Made by a program: the position numbers and the translations under genes | NCBI GenBank assembly: GCA_028282725.1 | Contig: JANQHF010000066.1 | Coordinates: 1 to 64,000, forward strand | Direction: 5' to 3' | DNA: 64,000 bases | From: Saprospiraceae bacterium | GTDB lineage: Bacteria; Bacteroidota; Bacteroidia; Chitinophagales; Saprospiraceae | The notes under the pieces: generated by a model | The model's database searches: none | What the model was told of the DNA's origin: nothing | What the model saw: only the letters and a program-made list of their open reading frames with translations | Shown here: positions 39,998 through 50,200 of the stretch, in pieces | Layout of the letters: every line of letters begins with the position of its first letter | Position numbering within the stretch: the first letter of the stretch is position 1

Positions 39998-42043
39998 TTA
40001 ATAGCCAGAATTTTTGTTCCCTTTATACTTTGAGCCGGGCCGCGAACTTCCAAAACTTCTCGAACCTGCATTTCTTCCTTCCGGTCTTCCCATGTTGAAG
40101 TCCGTAGCTTCACAAACTCTGAATTCAACTCTTCTGTTTACAAATTGCATTTGTTCTTCTATATCCGTAGTGAAATGATTGTCCTTTAAGTTGGATATAA
40201 GAGGGTTGTCTTCTCCCCCATACATCAGATTGAATCTCGATCGTTCGATACCATAGGCCTTTACAAGATAATCGACAGCCTCCTTAGCACGATTATAGCT
40301 CAACATGCGATTGTAAGAATTTGAGTTGCGCACATCGGTATGACCATGAGCCGTAACGCAAATTTCCGGGCACTTGCGCATTACGCTGGCGATTTGATGA
40401 AGACTGATATAGGCTTCCGGCCTCAAGGCATATTTGTCGAGGTCAAAATTGATCATTGGTAAAAACCAATTGCCGCATCCGGTATGTATGATCCGTCCGA
40501 TGGAAGGTGTTCCACCAGTTCCGGATACTCCGCCGGTTCTAGGATCTGCTCCCTGTTGACCGGTAGCTCCGGCAGGACCTGTAGCTCCCTGTTGACCTGC
40601 AGGGCCTTGTTGGCCCTGAATCGTTTGGCCGGTGCCTAAAACCTCTTGCCCGGCAGGGTCTTCATAATATCCGTAGCTTCCATTTTGGCAAGCATCGCAG
40701 TTATTCTTTATAATGGTAATCACATCCTGTTCGGTCAGGATGGGTGTAGTATCCTTATCGATCTGAGCGATGCCATCTGCATCGACCGGAAATCCGGGAG
40801 GAGAAAATGGTTCTTTATCCTTGCAATCCACTACCCCATCTCCATCGCTGTCAAGTGTGACACCTTTTGTATCCACCAGACAACCCTCGGGCGTGTCCAA
40901 CTCCTGGTCAATTAAATCCTGGACGCCATCATTATCGTTATCGATCCATTCGAATTGAGGTCGTGATTTAATCTCGGCGACTTCACTGAATACTGTTTCC
41001 ATCGGATTGATCCAATAAAGTGGTTCCACGCGTTTGTCGAAGCGACCCATATTGATGGCCAGTCTCAGATTTGTATAATGTGCTATGTCTACATTATTGG
41101 ACTGATCCGTGCTCGTTCTGAATTTAATTCCATCCAGGTAATCATTGTCAGCAGCCATCACCTGGTGTTCAATGCCTATGTTGATTCGTTTGGAAAATTT
41201 TCTGGCTATTCCCACTGAGCCTGTAAACACACCATGGATGTTGAAATCATCACCAAGTCTGAAAATGCCCACCTTTTTAAATCCTTCGGTCTCATATTCG
41301 CCATCGTAAATACTCTCAAGGGCATTTCCGATCTCCGATCGTCCCGATCTTGTATCGAATAGTTGCCTGTTGAAATTGGTTCGCTCCCTTAAATTGACAT
41401 ATGGGTTACCGGATGCATCAGTCAAATCCAACATGGCGGAATGATGATCCAGTCCAACTCCAATGCCCACATAGGTATTCCACTTATTGCGTTCTTTATG
41501 GAAGATGACATTTCCAATATTAAAAACCAATTGTACGGCTCCGTAGTAGTAGGACGTCTTGTAGGAAGGAAACCAATCCAATGCTTCGGGATTACTTCCA
41601 TTATAGGATTCCCATCCATTGAAATTATTATTGGATTCCACAAGTCCCCCACCTACGGAACGATGCCTCCAGGGTTGTTTTTCCAGCCCCCTGGTCACGC
41701 CGTAAAATCCATCGAAGCGGATCGAAGTAAAATATGTTAAGGCTTTCCTGATATGAATTCCCGTACCTATTCCATTGCCATGATCGACATCACCGCTGAT
41801 GAAGAAATAACCGGTGTGCAATCCCAATTCCCACATGTGTTTCGGTTGCGCCGGATACTTGTATTGCCCAAGCCTCCAAAGCCTGTTTTGTTCCGGATCG
41901 CGGGTCATGTCGTCCGTAATGACCGGGGCAAGCCATGCACTGCCTTCTCTATTTTCCAGGTTCATCGTATCTACCTGGGACATGCTCTCGAAGCTCCACC
42001 CGAGTACGATGAGAAAAATGAGAATTACATTCCTTACAATCAT
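39998..42043 (-). CDS. OmpA-family outer-membrane protein with TSP3-like and collagen-like segments
   Basis: The 681-residue protein has a signal peptide (MIVRNVILIFLIVLGWSFESMS), an N-terminal beta-barrel-like half, and then calcium-binding thrombospondin type 3-like repeats (DNDNDGVQDLIDQE, DSDGDGVVDCKD, about residues 365-430). A short collagen-like Gly-X-Y tract follows (GQQGPAGQQGATGPAGATG, about 475-500). It ends with a C-terminal OmpA peptidoglycan-binding domain (CPEICVTAHGHTDVRNSNSYNRMLSYNRAKEAV summarised; the Asp and Arg that bind diaminopimelate are present). It should tether the outer membrane to the wall. The collagen-like insert is unusual for this architecture. The 274-nt upstream gap contains only AT-rich DNA and an inverted repeat ATACCTG/CAGGTAT (42149-42155, 42182-42188). 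Confidence 0.87.
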   Translation of the reverse strand: MIVRNVILIFLIVLGWSFESMSQVDTMNLENREGSAWLAPVITDDMTRDPEQNRLWRLGQYKYPAQPKHMWELGLHTGYFFISGDVDHGNGIGTGIHIRKALTYFTSIRFDGFYGVTRGLEKQPWRHRSVGGGLVESNNNFNGWESYNGSNPEALDWFPSYKTSYYYGAVQLVFNIGNVIFHKERNKWNTYVGIGVGLDHHSAMLDLTDASGNPYVNLRERTNFNRQLFDTRSGRSEIGNALESIYDGEYETEGFKKVGIFRLGDDFNIHGVFTGSVGIARKFSKRINIGIEHQVMAADNDYLDGIKFRTSTDQSNNVDIAHYTNLRLAINMGRFDKRVEPLYWINPMETVFSEVAEIKSRPQFEWIDNDNDGVQDLIDQELDTPEGCLVDTKGVTLDSDGDGVVDCKDKEPFSPPGFPVDADGIAQIDKDTTPILTEQDVITIIKNNCDACQNGSYGYYEDPAGQEVLGTGQTIQGQQGPAGQQGATGPAGATGQQGADPRTGGVSGTGGTPSIGRIIHTGCGNWFLPMINFDLDKYALRPEAYISLHQIASVMRKCPEICVTAHGHTDVRNSNSYNRMLSYNRAKEAVDYLVKAYGIERSRFNLMYGGEDNPLISNLKDNHFTTDIEEQMQFVNRRVEFRVCEATDFNMGRPEGRNAGSRSFGSSRPGSKYKGNKNSGY

Positions 42044-42317
42044 TTATCTATTGTTTCTTAGATCGAATCAAAATGACAAATCCAACATTACCGTGTGAAA
42101 TAATGCAATGTTGGTCAGCGCTATAAATTCATCTTGATTTGATCACATATACCTGGTTCATAAGGTTCTACCAAAGGACCACAGGTATCCAATGTAATCT
42201 CGGGTGGGTTGAAGTATAAAAAAATCTAATATATTAAAGGCTAAGGTACAAATACATTATATATTATAAAAATTATTTATCTTTTAACATATTACGATTT
42301 TAGCTTATATTTGAGCA

Positions 42318-43265
42318 ATGGATCCAACGTATATAGAAAGCGACGGAATGGCCATTTCCAAGGTTGATTCCATCCCTTCAAACGATAAAATTGCATTCCT
42401 GGGTCCCCCAAGTGGAGGAGACAAAATCAGGTCGGAGATCAATCTTCTCGAACTTCACAATGTCGCAAATTATCTATGCGATTTAGGCAACTATACCTCA
42501 GCCGGAAGTAAAATCCTCGTGGAAATCATCCGGGAGTTTGTCGAATCGGGGCAAAAGCTTGTGTGCTGTCTTTCGCACAAGATTGAAGAAAATGTAAAAG
42601 AAGTACTTCCTTCCACCTTTCTTCAAACTGTATTCATCTCCAACACACCTGAAATAAGATATCAGGATCAGACATATCTGGGTATTCAGAGACATCTGAC
42701 TCCTCCGGGTTTTGATATGGACGCCACGAAGCACATACCCCTTGGGGCATTGAGGTGTAATATCGAAAATGCAGAAGTAGTGATGAGAAATGCCGAATGC
42801 GTATGGGTTGATCTGAATGTGCTTAAATACTCTGAGAATTTAGGATCGATGTCTTCTTCAGCTGCTGGTTTGACCATCGAGGAATTGTGCATGATCACCA
42901 AGTACGTGGGAGCCTCCAATAACCTCAAAGTCCTCTTCCTTGTGGGTTATGACGAAAATTCTGACCCTTTCGGTATGTCGCGAAAGAATCTCGCTTCACT
43001 GCTTTGGTATCTCCTTGAAGGCTTTGGCATCAGGCTTGCTGAATTGAAGACCACTGTGGACTTCCAGGAATATACCGTAGTACCGGAAAATTCAACAGCA
43101 GAACTCGTTTTCATTGAAGACCGCCGAAGTGGAAGATGGTGGGTGGAATTATTTTCCGAAGAAGCGGACAAAGATGTCAGGGTTGCATGCACACGGCAGG
43201 ATTATGTGGACGCTTGTAATAATCGAATTTCTGATCGGATCACCTCACTGATCACTCATATTTAA
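42318..43265 (+). CDS. Arginase/formimidoylglutamase-fold protein lacking metal ligands
   Basis: The 315-residue protein follows the ureohydrolase fold. It has an opening FLGPPSGGD segment, a YLGIQRHLTPP segment matching the family G-I-Q-x-H, AECVWVDLNVLKYSENLG in place of the metal-binding D-x-D-x-x-D-P, and GLTIEELCMITKYVGASNNLKVLFLVGYDENSDPFG in place of the E-x-N-P region, then LLWYLLEGFG. The G-G-x-H and D-A-H-x-D motifs are absent, so it should not bind the di-manganese centre and is predicted to be a pseudoenzyme. A TATATTTG -7-like box at 42306-42313 lies 4 nt before the ATG, which would give a leaderless mRNA. It is convergent with murF and near type IX secretion genes. Confidence 0.75.
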   Translation: MDPTYIESDGMAISKVDSIPSNDKIAFLGPPSGGDKIRSEINLLELHNVANYLCDLGNYTSAGSKILVEIIREFVESGQKLVCCLSHKIEENVKEVLPSTFLQTVFISNTPEIRYQDQTYLGIQRHLTPPGFDMDATKHIPLGALRCNIENAEVVMRNAECVWVDLNVLKYSENLGSMSSSAAGLTIEELCMITKYVGASNNLKVLFLVGYDENSDPFGMSRKNLASLLWYLLEGFGIRLAELKTTVDFQEYTVVPENSTAELVFIEDRRSGRWWVELFSEEADKDVRVACTRQDYVDACNNRISDRITSLITHI

Positions 43266-43276
43266 ACACATTCCGG

Positions 43277-44575
43277 TCACAGCTGATCAAGAGTCCTTTC
43301 CAGGCGGATTCCGCGGCTACCCTTAACCAGGACATTACATTCATTTATTGCCAGCAGTTCTCCGCTCTCGATAAGGGCATCCACATTGATGAAAGTGCGC
43401 TTCGATTCATTCGCAACTTTGGAAAAGACTTCTCCGACGAGAAAGACATCACGAAAACTCAAATCATCAATGATGCTCAACATTTCCCAGTGGTATTGAT
43501 CGGTATTTGGCCCAAGTTCGAGCATATCTCCCAGGATCAATACCAATCCGGACGGATACCTTTTATAAGCACTTTCAATACTGGCCTTCATACTCGTGGG
43601 GTTGGCATTATAGGCATCGAGAAGAACGCGATTCCTCCTGGTCCTGACCAATTGAGACCTCATTTGACCAGGTATGTATTCTTCCAGGGCAGCTATCATT
43701 TCCTTCAGACCAATTTGAAATGAATGGCCCAGGGTAAGGGCTGCGGAAATATTCTCAAGGTTATAGTCTCCGGAAATATGGGTGCTCAGTCTGAATTGTT
43801 CAGGATCATGATTGATGAGAAGGCGTAAGAAAGGAGATTCGCCAGTATCTTCTTTTGCCAGGGTGCCATAAGGACCCTTGTGATCGGAGTAAAAAGAACA
43901 TCGCTTACATAATGGCTTTAAATCTTTTAAAAAGGAGTCTCCCGTATTCAGGAAAAAATGACCGTTGGAGCTAGTTGTAAAATCGTACAAGGACCTCTTT
44001 TCTTCAAAAACTCCTTCAAGAGATCTCAACTTTTCCAGGTGACTTTTACCAATGTTGGTAATTAAACCATAATCCGGTTCCGCAATTTTGCACAGGAATT
44101 CAATATCACCAGGTTGATTACTCCCCATTTCTACGATCAGGATCTCAGAATTCCTATCGGCATTCAATAAGGTCAAGGGTACGCCAATATGATTATTCAG
44201 ATTACCCTTGGTAGCAGACACCCGGTATTTCTTGTCCAAGACTGCTTTGATCAATTCTTTAGTAGTGGTTTTGCCATTGGAGCCGGTGATTCCAATGACC
44301 GGAATGGAAAGTTTCCTTCTGTGAAAATGGGCCAGTTCCTGGAGCGATTCCAGGACATCATTGACAAATATCAACTTGTCATTTGGTTCGAGACTTCTAT
44401 CATCAACAACTGCATAGCAGGCTCCTTTCCGAAGTGCGGACTCTGCGAATCGGTTACCATCAAAAGATGGACCCTTTAAAGCAAAAAAGATATGGTTCTT
44501 TTGGATCTTCCGGCTATCGGTCAAGACACCTTCGCTCTGTAAATAGCGGTCGTATATGGATGAAATCAGATTCAA
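43277..44575 (-). CDS. murF: UDP-MurNAc-tripeptide--D-Ala-D-Ala ligase MurF
   Basis: MurF completes the UDP-MurNAc-pentapeptide. The 432-residue protein has the MurE/F N-terminal DSRKIQKNHIFFALKGPSFDGNRF, the P-loop GITGSNGKTTTK (95-106), VEMGSNQPGDIEFL, GLITNIGKSHLE, LLDAYNANPTSMKAS and VLILGDMLELG, all specific to MurF. No early ATG is available: the frame opens with TTG at 44575, only 18 nt below the stem of the gldJ terminator. Separation of murF from the main dcw cluster, and linkage to gldJ, is seen in other Bacteroidota. Confidence 0.97.
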   Translation of the reverse strand: MNLISSIYDRYLQSEGVLTDSRKIQKNHIFFALKGPSFDGNRFAESALRKGACYAVVDDRSLEPNDKLIFVNDVLESLQELAHFHRRKLSIPVIGITGSNGKTTTKELIKAVLDKKYRVSATKGNLNNHIGVPLTLLNADRNSEILIVEMGSNQPGDIEFLCKIAEPDYGLITNIGKSHLEKLRSLEGVFEEKRSLYDFTTSSNGHFFLNTGDSFLKDLKPLCKRCSFYSDHKGPYGTLAKEDTGESPFLRLLINHDPEQFRLSTHISGDYNLENISAALTLGHSFQIGLKEMIAALEEYIPGQMRSQLVRTRRNRVLLDAYNANPTSMKASIESAYKRYPSGLVLILGDMLELGPNTDQYHWEMLSIIDDLSFRDVFLVGEVFSKVANESKRTFINVDALIESGELLAINECNVLVKGSRGIRLERTLDQL

Positions 44576-44585
44576 GTATCTGCCT

Positions 44586-44621
44586 AAAAAAAAGTCCTTA
44601 CAAACTAATTATTGTAAGGAC
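44586..44621 (-). terminator. Strong terminator between gldJ and murF
   Basis: Perfect 10-bp stem GTCCTTACAA (44594-44603) / TTGTAAGGAC (44612-44621) with an 8-nt loop. On the minus strand an uninterrupted run of eight T (44586-44593) follows. It lies 22 nt after the gldJ stop and 10 nt above the murF start codon, so murF must use read-through, a promoter in this very short space, or regulated termination. Confidence 0.9.
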
Positions 44622-44642
44622 CTTTATAATTGAGTTATATTT

Positions 44643-46151
44643 TTACCGGTACTTACGTTTAACTTTCTTTCCCTTTTCTTTGAATATGATACCTCCTGTG
44701 TCTTCATTTCCTGTCGGACCTCCAACGCGAGTCATAGCACATCTGAAGCCAATGGTCCTTGAACCTTTATTCTGATCAAAAAATCTTCTGGTTCCCGGAG
44801 AGAGCCAATACAGACGGTCTGCCCATGACCCCCCTTTGATCACTCGTGAGCTATCATTGATCAAGGTATACTTACCATATTCATATTCTACAAATTCGTC
44901 ATCCCCATCTTTGAAATTCCTTGCATCACCTCTGCGATAGTTATCTCTTCCGGCCAATTCTTCATCAGTAACGTAGCGATATTTCATCCTTCCCAGGGAG
45001 TCCTTATCCAGGTAATTGCCATATTCATCTTTCATGACTTCTTTGTAAACATTCCCTCTGAACGGATTCAGATCGTGGTTTTCAGAATCGCGAAGTGTTA
45101 TACTTGTTAATGGTCGATACACGTCCTGAACCCATTCCGAAACGTTGCCCGACATATTGTACAATCCAAAATCATTTGGCAAAAAGGACCGGACAGGAGA
45201 GGTCGTTGAAGCACGGTCGTTCAAGTTTCCGGCTGTTCCCATATAATCCCCTTTTCCTCTCTTGAAATTGGCCAGCATTCTTCCTTGCTGCTTATTTCTA
45301 TTCTGGTACCTGGGTGATTTACCATCCCATGAATAATACCGGCGTTGAGAAATCAATTCATCCTTTGGATTGTCTACATTCCCGACAAGGGCCAGGGCCG
45401 CATATTCCCATTCTGCTTCCGTAGGTAACCGGTAGGTCGGTAATAATATACCATCCTCGTACCTGACCGGACGCTCTCCACCTGTGCGTATATCCGGCAA
45501 GTTCTTCCGGACATTACCTTCATACTGACCGGCAAGATAGGCTTCGGTATCAAACACATCCGAATCCTTTTGATCAGGAGTAGGATTCAAGACACCTCGC
45601 TCAATCAAAATCATTTCATTGACTTTGTTTGTCCGGTATTTACAATAATCCTGAACCTGTTCCCAGGATACACCTACTACCGGGTAATCATCATATGCAG
45701 GATGACGGTAATAAGTTTCGACCAAAGGGTCATTATAGGACAATTCATCGAGCCAAACCTTTTCATCCGGAAGTGCATTGATGGCAACTTCAGGAAATGA
45801 CTCGTAATATCTTTCGAGGTCATAAATATATTCCTTCCAGTGAGAATTGGATATTTCTGTCTCATCCATATAGAATGACGACACGGTCACTCTCCTGGAT
45901 ATGTTATTCCATTCATAAGTTACATCCTCGTCTGTAAGACCCATGGAAAAGGTTCCGCCAGGGATCAGGACCAGATTAGGACCACTTACCTGCCCTTCAT
46001 AGTCAATTTTTTCAAATCCTCCCCATTCTGCATCATTATACTTCCAACCGGTCGCTTCGGATCTGCCATCTCCAGATCCTTTTCGATTGAATATGCACGA
46101 GGTGGTCATTGAGCTTACCGCGAGCAGTAAAAAGAAAAACTTATAGTTCAT
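44643..46151 (-). CDS. gldJ: Gliding motility lipoprotein GldJ (SUMF1-like)
   Basis: GldJ is an outer-membrane lipoprotein required for type IX secretion and gliding in Flavobacterium. The 502-residue protein has a lipoprotein signal (MNYKFFFLLLAVSSMTTSC, lipidated Cys19) and a formylglycine-generating-enzyme (SUMF1-like) domain: LIPGGTFSMGLTDEDV, YDDYPVVGVSWEQVQDYCKYR, YRLPTEAEWEYAA, NMSGNVSEWVQDVY, KGGSWADRLYW and TIGFRCAMT. GldK has the same fold. The position beside murF, porU and porV favours GldJ. A 10-bp-stem terminator follows. Confidence 0.9.
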   Translation of the reverse strand: MNYKFFFLLLAVSSMTTSCIFNRKGSGDGRSEATGWKYNDAEWGGFEKIDYEGQVSGPNLVLIPGGTFSMGLTDEDVTYEWNNISRRVTVSSFYMDETEISNSHWKEYIYDLERYYESFPEVAINALPDEKVWLDELSYNDPLVETYYRHPAYDDYPVVGVSWEQVQDYCKYRTNKVNEMILIERGVLNPTPDQKDSDVFDTEAYLAGQYEGNVRKNLPDIRTGGERPVRYEDGILLPTYRLPTEAEWEYAALALVGNVDNPKDELISQRRYYSWDGKSPRYQNRNKQQGRMLANFKRGKGDYMGTAGNLNDRASTTSPVRSFLPNDFGLYNMSGNVSEWVQDVYRPLTSITLRDSENHDLNPFRGNVYKEVMKDEYGNYLDKDSLGRMKYRYVTDEELAGRDNYRRGDARNFKDGDDEFVEYEYGKYTLINDSSRVIKGGSWADRLYWLSPGTRRFFDQNKGSRTIGFRCAMTRVGGPTGNEDTGGIIFKEKGKKVKRKYR

Positions 46152-46162
46152 TTGGGTAATAA

Positions 46163-47149
46163 TTATCTAAATATGCTAAAGCAATCTTCGTACCGGGATG
46201 ATTTGTTTGCAATATTTCCGACATTAATGACTACGCCAATCTCGTGACTGCCTGCTGTTCTCGTTATGAAAGCATCGCTCAAAGTCAGATCGAAACTGTA
46301 GCTCAATTTGAGCCAATCCGTCCTCCAACCAAAAGAAATAATGGCAGCATCGAGATTTTTAATCGTATGTCTCAGCCAGATTCCACCAAAAACCTGGTCC
46401 CGGTTGTACAATGCACCTGCATTCAGTTGATCTAAACCGGATTGCCTTGTATACAAAATACTCGGAGCAATAAACGAGCCAAATCCCTCCTTATTGTAGC
46501 CATCGAGGTCAATCTGCATACCACCATGTAAAATAAGTCGCGACGGTAATCCGGAATATGAGTTGCTATTGTCAGAAACAAACATCAGATTGGGGTTATT
46601 GATGTGCTTTAGCGAGATGCCTATGTAGTATTTATCGCTGTACAATACTCCTCCCATCGAGATGTCCAGGTTGAATTTATTCAGGTCTGCCGGTTGCACC
46701 TCTGAAGTCGGGAGAAGAACCCCTCCGGGAGTGCCATTGATCTCCCCCGGGACGAGTTGATCCAGGAACAATAATTTGGTCCAATCCAGCCGGGTATTTA
46801 TAAAACCTGCTTCGAGACCGATCCGTGCCTGCAAATTCCTGCTGAATCTGAGCCGGTACGCATAAACGCCGGTAACCTTGGATGTCTTGAGCACACCTTG
46901 TCCCGCGTCATCAACAAGGACTTGTACACCCAGGCCACTGTTCAGAATATCGAAGAATTGATCGTAAGATGCTGCATATGTTGTATACACCTGCGGCCAT
47001 GATGGCCATTGATTTCGATAGTTCAGGGCGATCTGCGGATTGGTGGATAAGCCAACAAGCCCCGGATTCAGTTGGATAGGTGCATTATAAAATTGACTAA
47101 ATACTGGGTCCTGACCCTTGAGCGGAATGAATCCGGTAAGGAAAATCAA
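46163..47149 (-). CDS. PorP/SprF-family type IX secretion outer-membrane protein
   Basis: The 328-residue (minimum) protein matches the PorP/SprF family: DPVFSQFYNAPIQLNPGLVGL, NYRNQWPSWPQVYTTYAASYDQ, the VQVLVDDAGQGVLKTSKVTGVYAY strand pair and a terminal SHEIGVVINVG. These barrels pair with surface-protein partners in gliding and type IX secretion. No ATG is available: the called TTG at 47149 leaves a truncated signal, whereas a CTG at 47179 in the same frame restores a typical signal peptide (LKRQFIYLIFLIFLTGF...KGQ), with an in-frame TAA six codons further up. The true start is therefore uncertain. gldJ follows 11 nt downstream. Confidence 0.85.
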   Translation of the reverse strand: MIFLTGFIPLKGQDPVFSQFYNAPIQLNPGLVGLSTNPQIALNYRNQWPSWPQVYTTYAASYDQFFDILNSGLGVQVLVDDAGQGVLKTSKVTGVYAYRLRFSRNLQARIGLEAGFINTRLDWTKLLFLDQLVPGEINGTPGGVLLPTSEVQPADLNKFNLDISMGGVLYSDKYYIGISLKHINNPNLMFVSDNSNSYSGLPSRLILHGGMQIDLDGYNKEGFGSFIAPSILYTRQSGLDQLNAGALYNRDQVFGGIWLRHTIKNLDAAIISFGWRTDWLKLSYSFDLTLSDAFITRTAGSHEIGVVINVGNIANKSSRYEDCFSIFR

Positions 47150-47222
47150 GAAGATCAGGTATATAAATTGTCGTTTCAGTAGCAGATATTGTCGTTAAGC
47201 CTCTATCAATAATACGCTAAAC

Positions 47223-47254
47223 TTGCTAATGGTTGCAAACAAGAACTACTTTTG
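47223..47254 (+). promoter_or_regulatory. Promoter of porU-porV
   Basis: A -33 TTG (47223-47225) and a -7 TACTTTTG (47247-47254, consensus TAnnTTTG) are spaced 21 nt apart. This predicts a start near 47261 and a 19-nt leader with an AGGAAAAG ribosome-binding stretch before the ATG at 47280. It lies in the 130-nt divergent region shared with the porP/sprF-like gene. Confidence 0.65.
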
Positions 47255-47279
47255 AACGCAAAGAACTCCAGGAAAAGTA

Positions 47280-50200
47280 ATGTATAGAACATTTCTTATC
47301 ATTCCTTTAACATTGGGCTTGATGATATTGAGTTCGTTGTCCACTCATCACCACGGGCAATCTATCTACCAAGATTCTTCCGAAATATTGAACAACGGGG
47401 AGATTTTGAGGATCGCAGTAGAGGAGTCTGGTGTTTATAAAATCACGGGACAATGGCTTTTTGAGAAGGCAGATATTGCCCCTGGATCAATACCTTTCAA
47501 TACTATTGGCTTATACTCGATTTTCGGAGGACATCTCAGACATGATTCACATTATCCGGACACGGAACGTCTTCAAAAATTGAGCATACAGATCCGGGAC
47601 AACGGCAACGGCATGTTTGACACCGAAGATTTTCTGCTCTTTTACGCGGAAGGTCCGAATCGCCTGGAATACAATTCCGACCAATCGGCGTTCACATTTG
47701 AAATCAATCCTTTTTCTGATGAAGCCTATGTCTTCCTGAAATTGGATGATGATTCAGGGCCAACCAATATAGAACCGGAATCTGAAAATACATTCCCAAC
47801 TCAGCTGACCCCGGACTTCCTGTATTTTGCTGTCCATGAAGAAGACCGGATCAACCTCCTGGATGATTTCATCAGCGGACAGGGATCAGGTCAAATGTGG
47901 GTCGGTGAAAACCTGACCAACCAAACCGAACTCGAGCTTTCCAAATTGATCGACATTCCACAGGACGGGATTGAGGATGCCACCCTGAATGTTCGGGTGA
48001 TCGGAAGAAGTCCCGTACAAGGCCAAATTTCATTATCGGGAAATGGATTTATGGAGGCAATCGACTTTGCACCAGTAAACACGACGGATATTGAAGCGCT
48101 TTATGCGCGCAAAGTCCATTTGTCAGCTTCTGTTACTTCCCTGAATCCCGATCAAAATATACTCCTGCAGAATATCAAAAACGACATGGACAACAAGGTG
48201 TGGTTGGATCAATTCAACATAAACGGGACGGCCCGGGCTGTTTTGAGGGATGAGCAACTTAGATTGAATAACGTCATTGCTCTGAATGCGGATGACACCT
48301 CTGCCGGATTGTCTATAGCGGGGCCGGAAGAAATAAAGATCTGGGATATTACGGATCCGAATGCTCCCATTGAGAAATATATCCATCATCAAGATGAGTT
48401 ACGGATTATTCAAACCGGTCTGAACAGGGTTGAATACTATATTTGTTTTACTCCTTCACAGACAATGATTCCCCCGGCTGCTGAGAAGATCAAACCTGCA
48501 AACGTATTCCAGGATGGTTTACCGGAAATGATCATTATCAGTCCCGAACTCTTTCATGAGTCTGCGATGCGATTGCAGGAACACAGATGGGATCGACAAG
48601 GATTAAATTGTTGGATTGTACGTCCGGATCACGTTTTTAATATTTACAGCGCCGGAAAGCAGGATCCTACGGCACTGCGCAACTACTTCCGGGATGTGAA
48701 GAGGCGGTACCCGGAATTCAAAAGCGTACTGTTGTTGGGAGATGCCTCATTTGATTACAGGCATATCAACAAAAGTCATCCGGCCGATAATTGGGTGCCC
48801 ACCTTCGAAACCTTTAATTCCCTGGATCCCTTGCTTGCTTTTCCGTCAGATGATTTCTACGCCCTTCTCGATGATGGTGAAAATGGCAATTTATCAGGTG
48901 ATTTGGACATTGCCATCGGAAGACTTACGGTGACTTCCCCCCGGGAAGCCCGGGATGTCATCAATAAGATCATCTCTTATGATCGACTTCCGGATGAGGT
49001 TGAAAAATGGAAGACACGCGTTGCTTTTGTGGCAGACGATGAAGATAACAATCTTCATATTAATGATGCGGACCTGATCGCCTCGGAACTTGCAGAATCG
49101 CAGCCCCTCTTCAACCAGGAAAAGATATACTTTGATGCCTTCCGACAGGAGTCTACCCCAGGTGGCAATCGTTATCCCCAGGCTGCCGAACGCCTCAGCC
49201 ACGTCGTGGATAATGGTGCACTTGTGATCAACTATCTCGGTCATGGCGGACCCAATGGCTGGGCCCAGGAAAGGGTCCTCAAGATCGATGACATCAATAA
49301 TTGGTCAAATTTTGACAGGTTGCCATTGATCGTCACAGCGACCTGTTCGTTCACAGGATTTGATGATCCATCTCTTCTTAGTGCCGGAGAAGCTGCACTG
49401 TTAAAGCCTAATGGAGGGGCACTTTCCTTGTTCACCACCGTCCGTTCCGTCTATGCCTCCAAGAATTTTCAATTGACAAGATCTGTATTCAGGAGACTTT
49501 TTGAGCAGGATAATGGTCGATATCTGACCATTGGTGAAATCATGAGGCGAGCCAAAAATGACAATCCCAATGACCATACCAACGCCCGGAAGTTCTTCCT
49601 GATCGGTGATCCTTCCATTCGATTGGCACTGCCTCCATTGATAGTAAAAACCGGCACCATCAATGGTGTCGATATCAAAACATCCCGGGAAGATATAAGA
49701 GTCAGTGCGCTGGATCAGGTGAATTTGAGTGGAATGATCACGGATAGCCATGGTCAAAATCTCGATCAGTATGATGGCATCCTGGATATAACGGTCTATG
49801 ATAAGCCGTCTCAAGTCCGGACCTTTGCCAATGATGAAAGAAGTTTTGTCAAGAACTTTGAAAGTCAGCAAAACATCATCTACCAGGGAAGAACCCGGAT
49901 CACGCAGGGAAGATTCAGCACCGGGTTTACTGTCCCGTTGGACATTGACTTTTCTATGGGGATTGGAAAGATCAGTTATTTTGCTCAATCAGATTCTGAC
50001 GGGCAGGCTGCGGGCTTCACCGAGCAATTAGTGATCGGTGGGCCGTCCATCAATCCCGTCCGGGATGACACCCCACCGGTTATCCGGGCTTATCTGAATG
50101 ACCGTTCTTTTTTGGATGGAGATTTGGTCCCTTCCTCTAATAAAGTCATCGTGGATTTTTCAGATGATGTAGGTATCAACATCAGTAATGCCGCCATTGG

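Noticed and set aside
42149-42188. ATACCTG/CAGGTAT inverted repeat as a riboswitch or terminator
   Set aside because: The arms are only 7 bp with a 26-nt loop, no T-tract and no recognisable aptamer; it is merely noted in the gap description.
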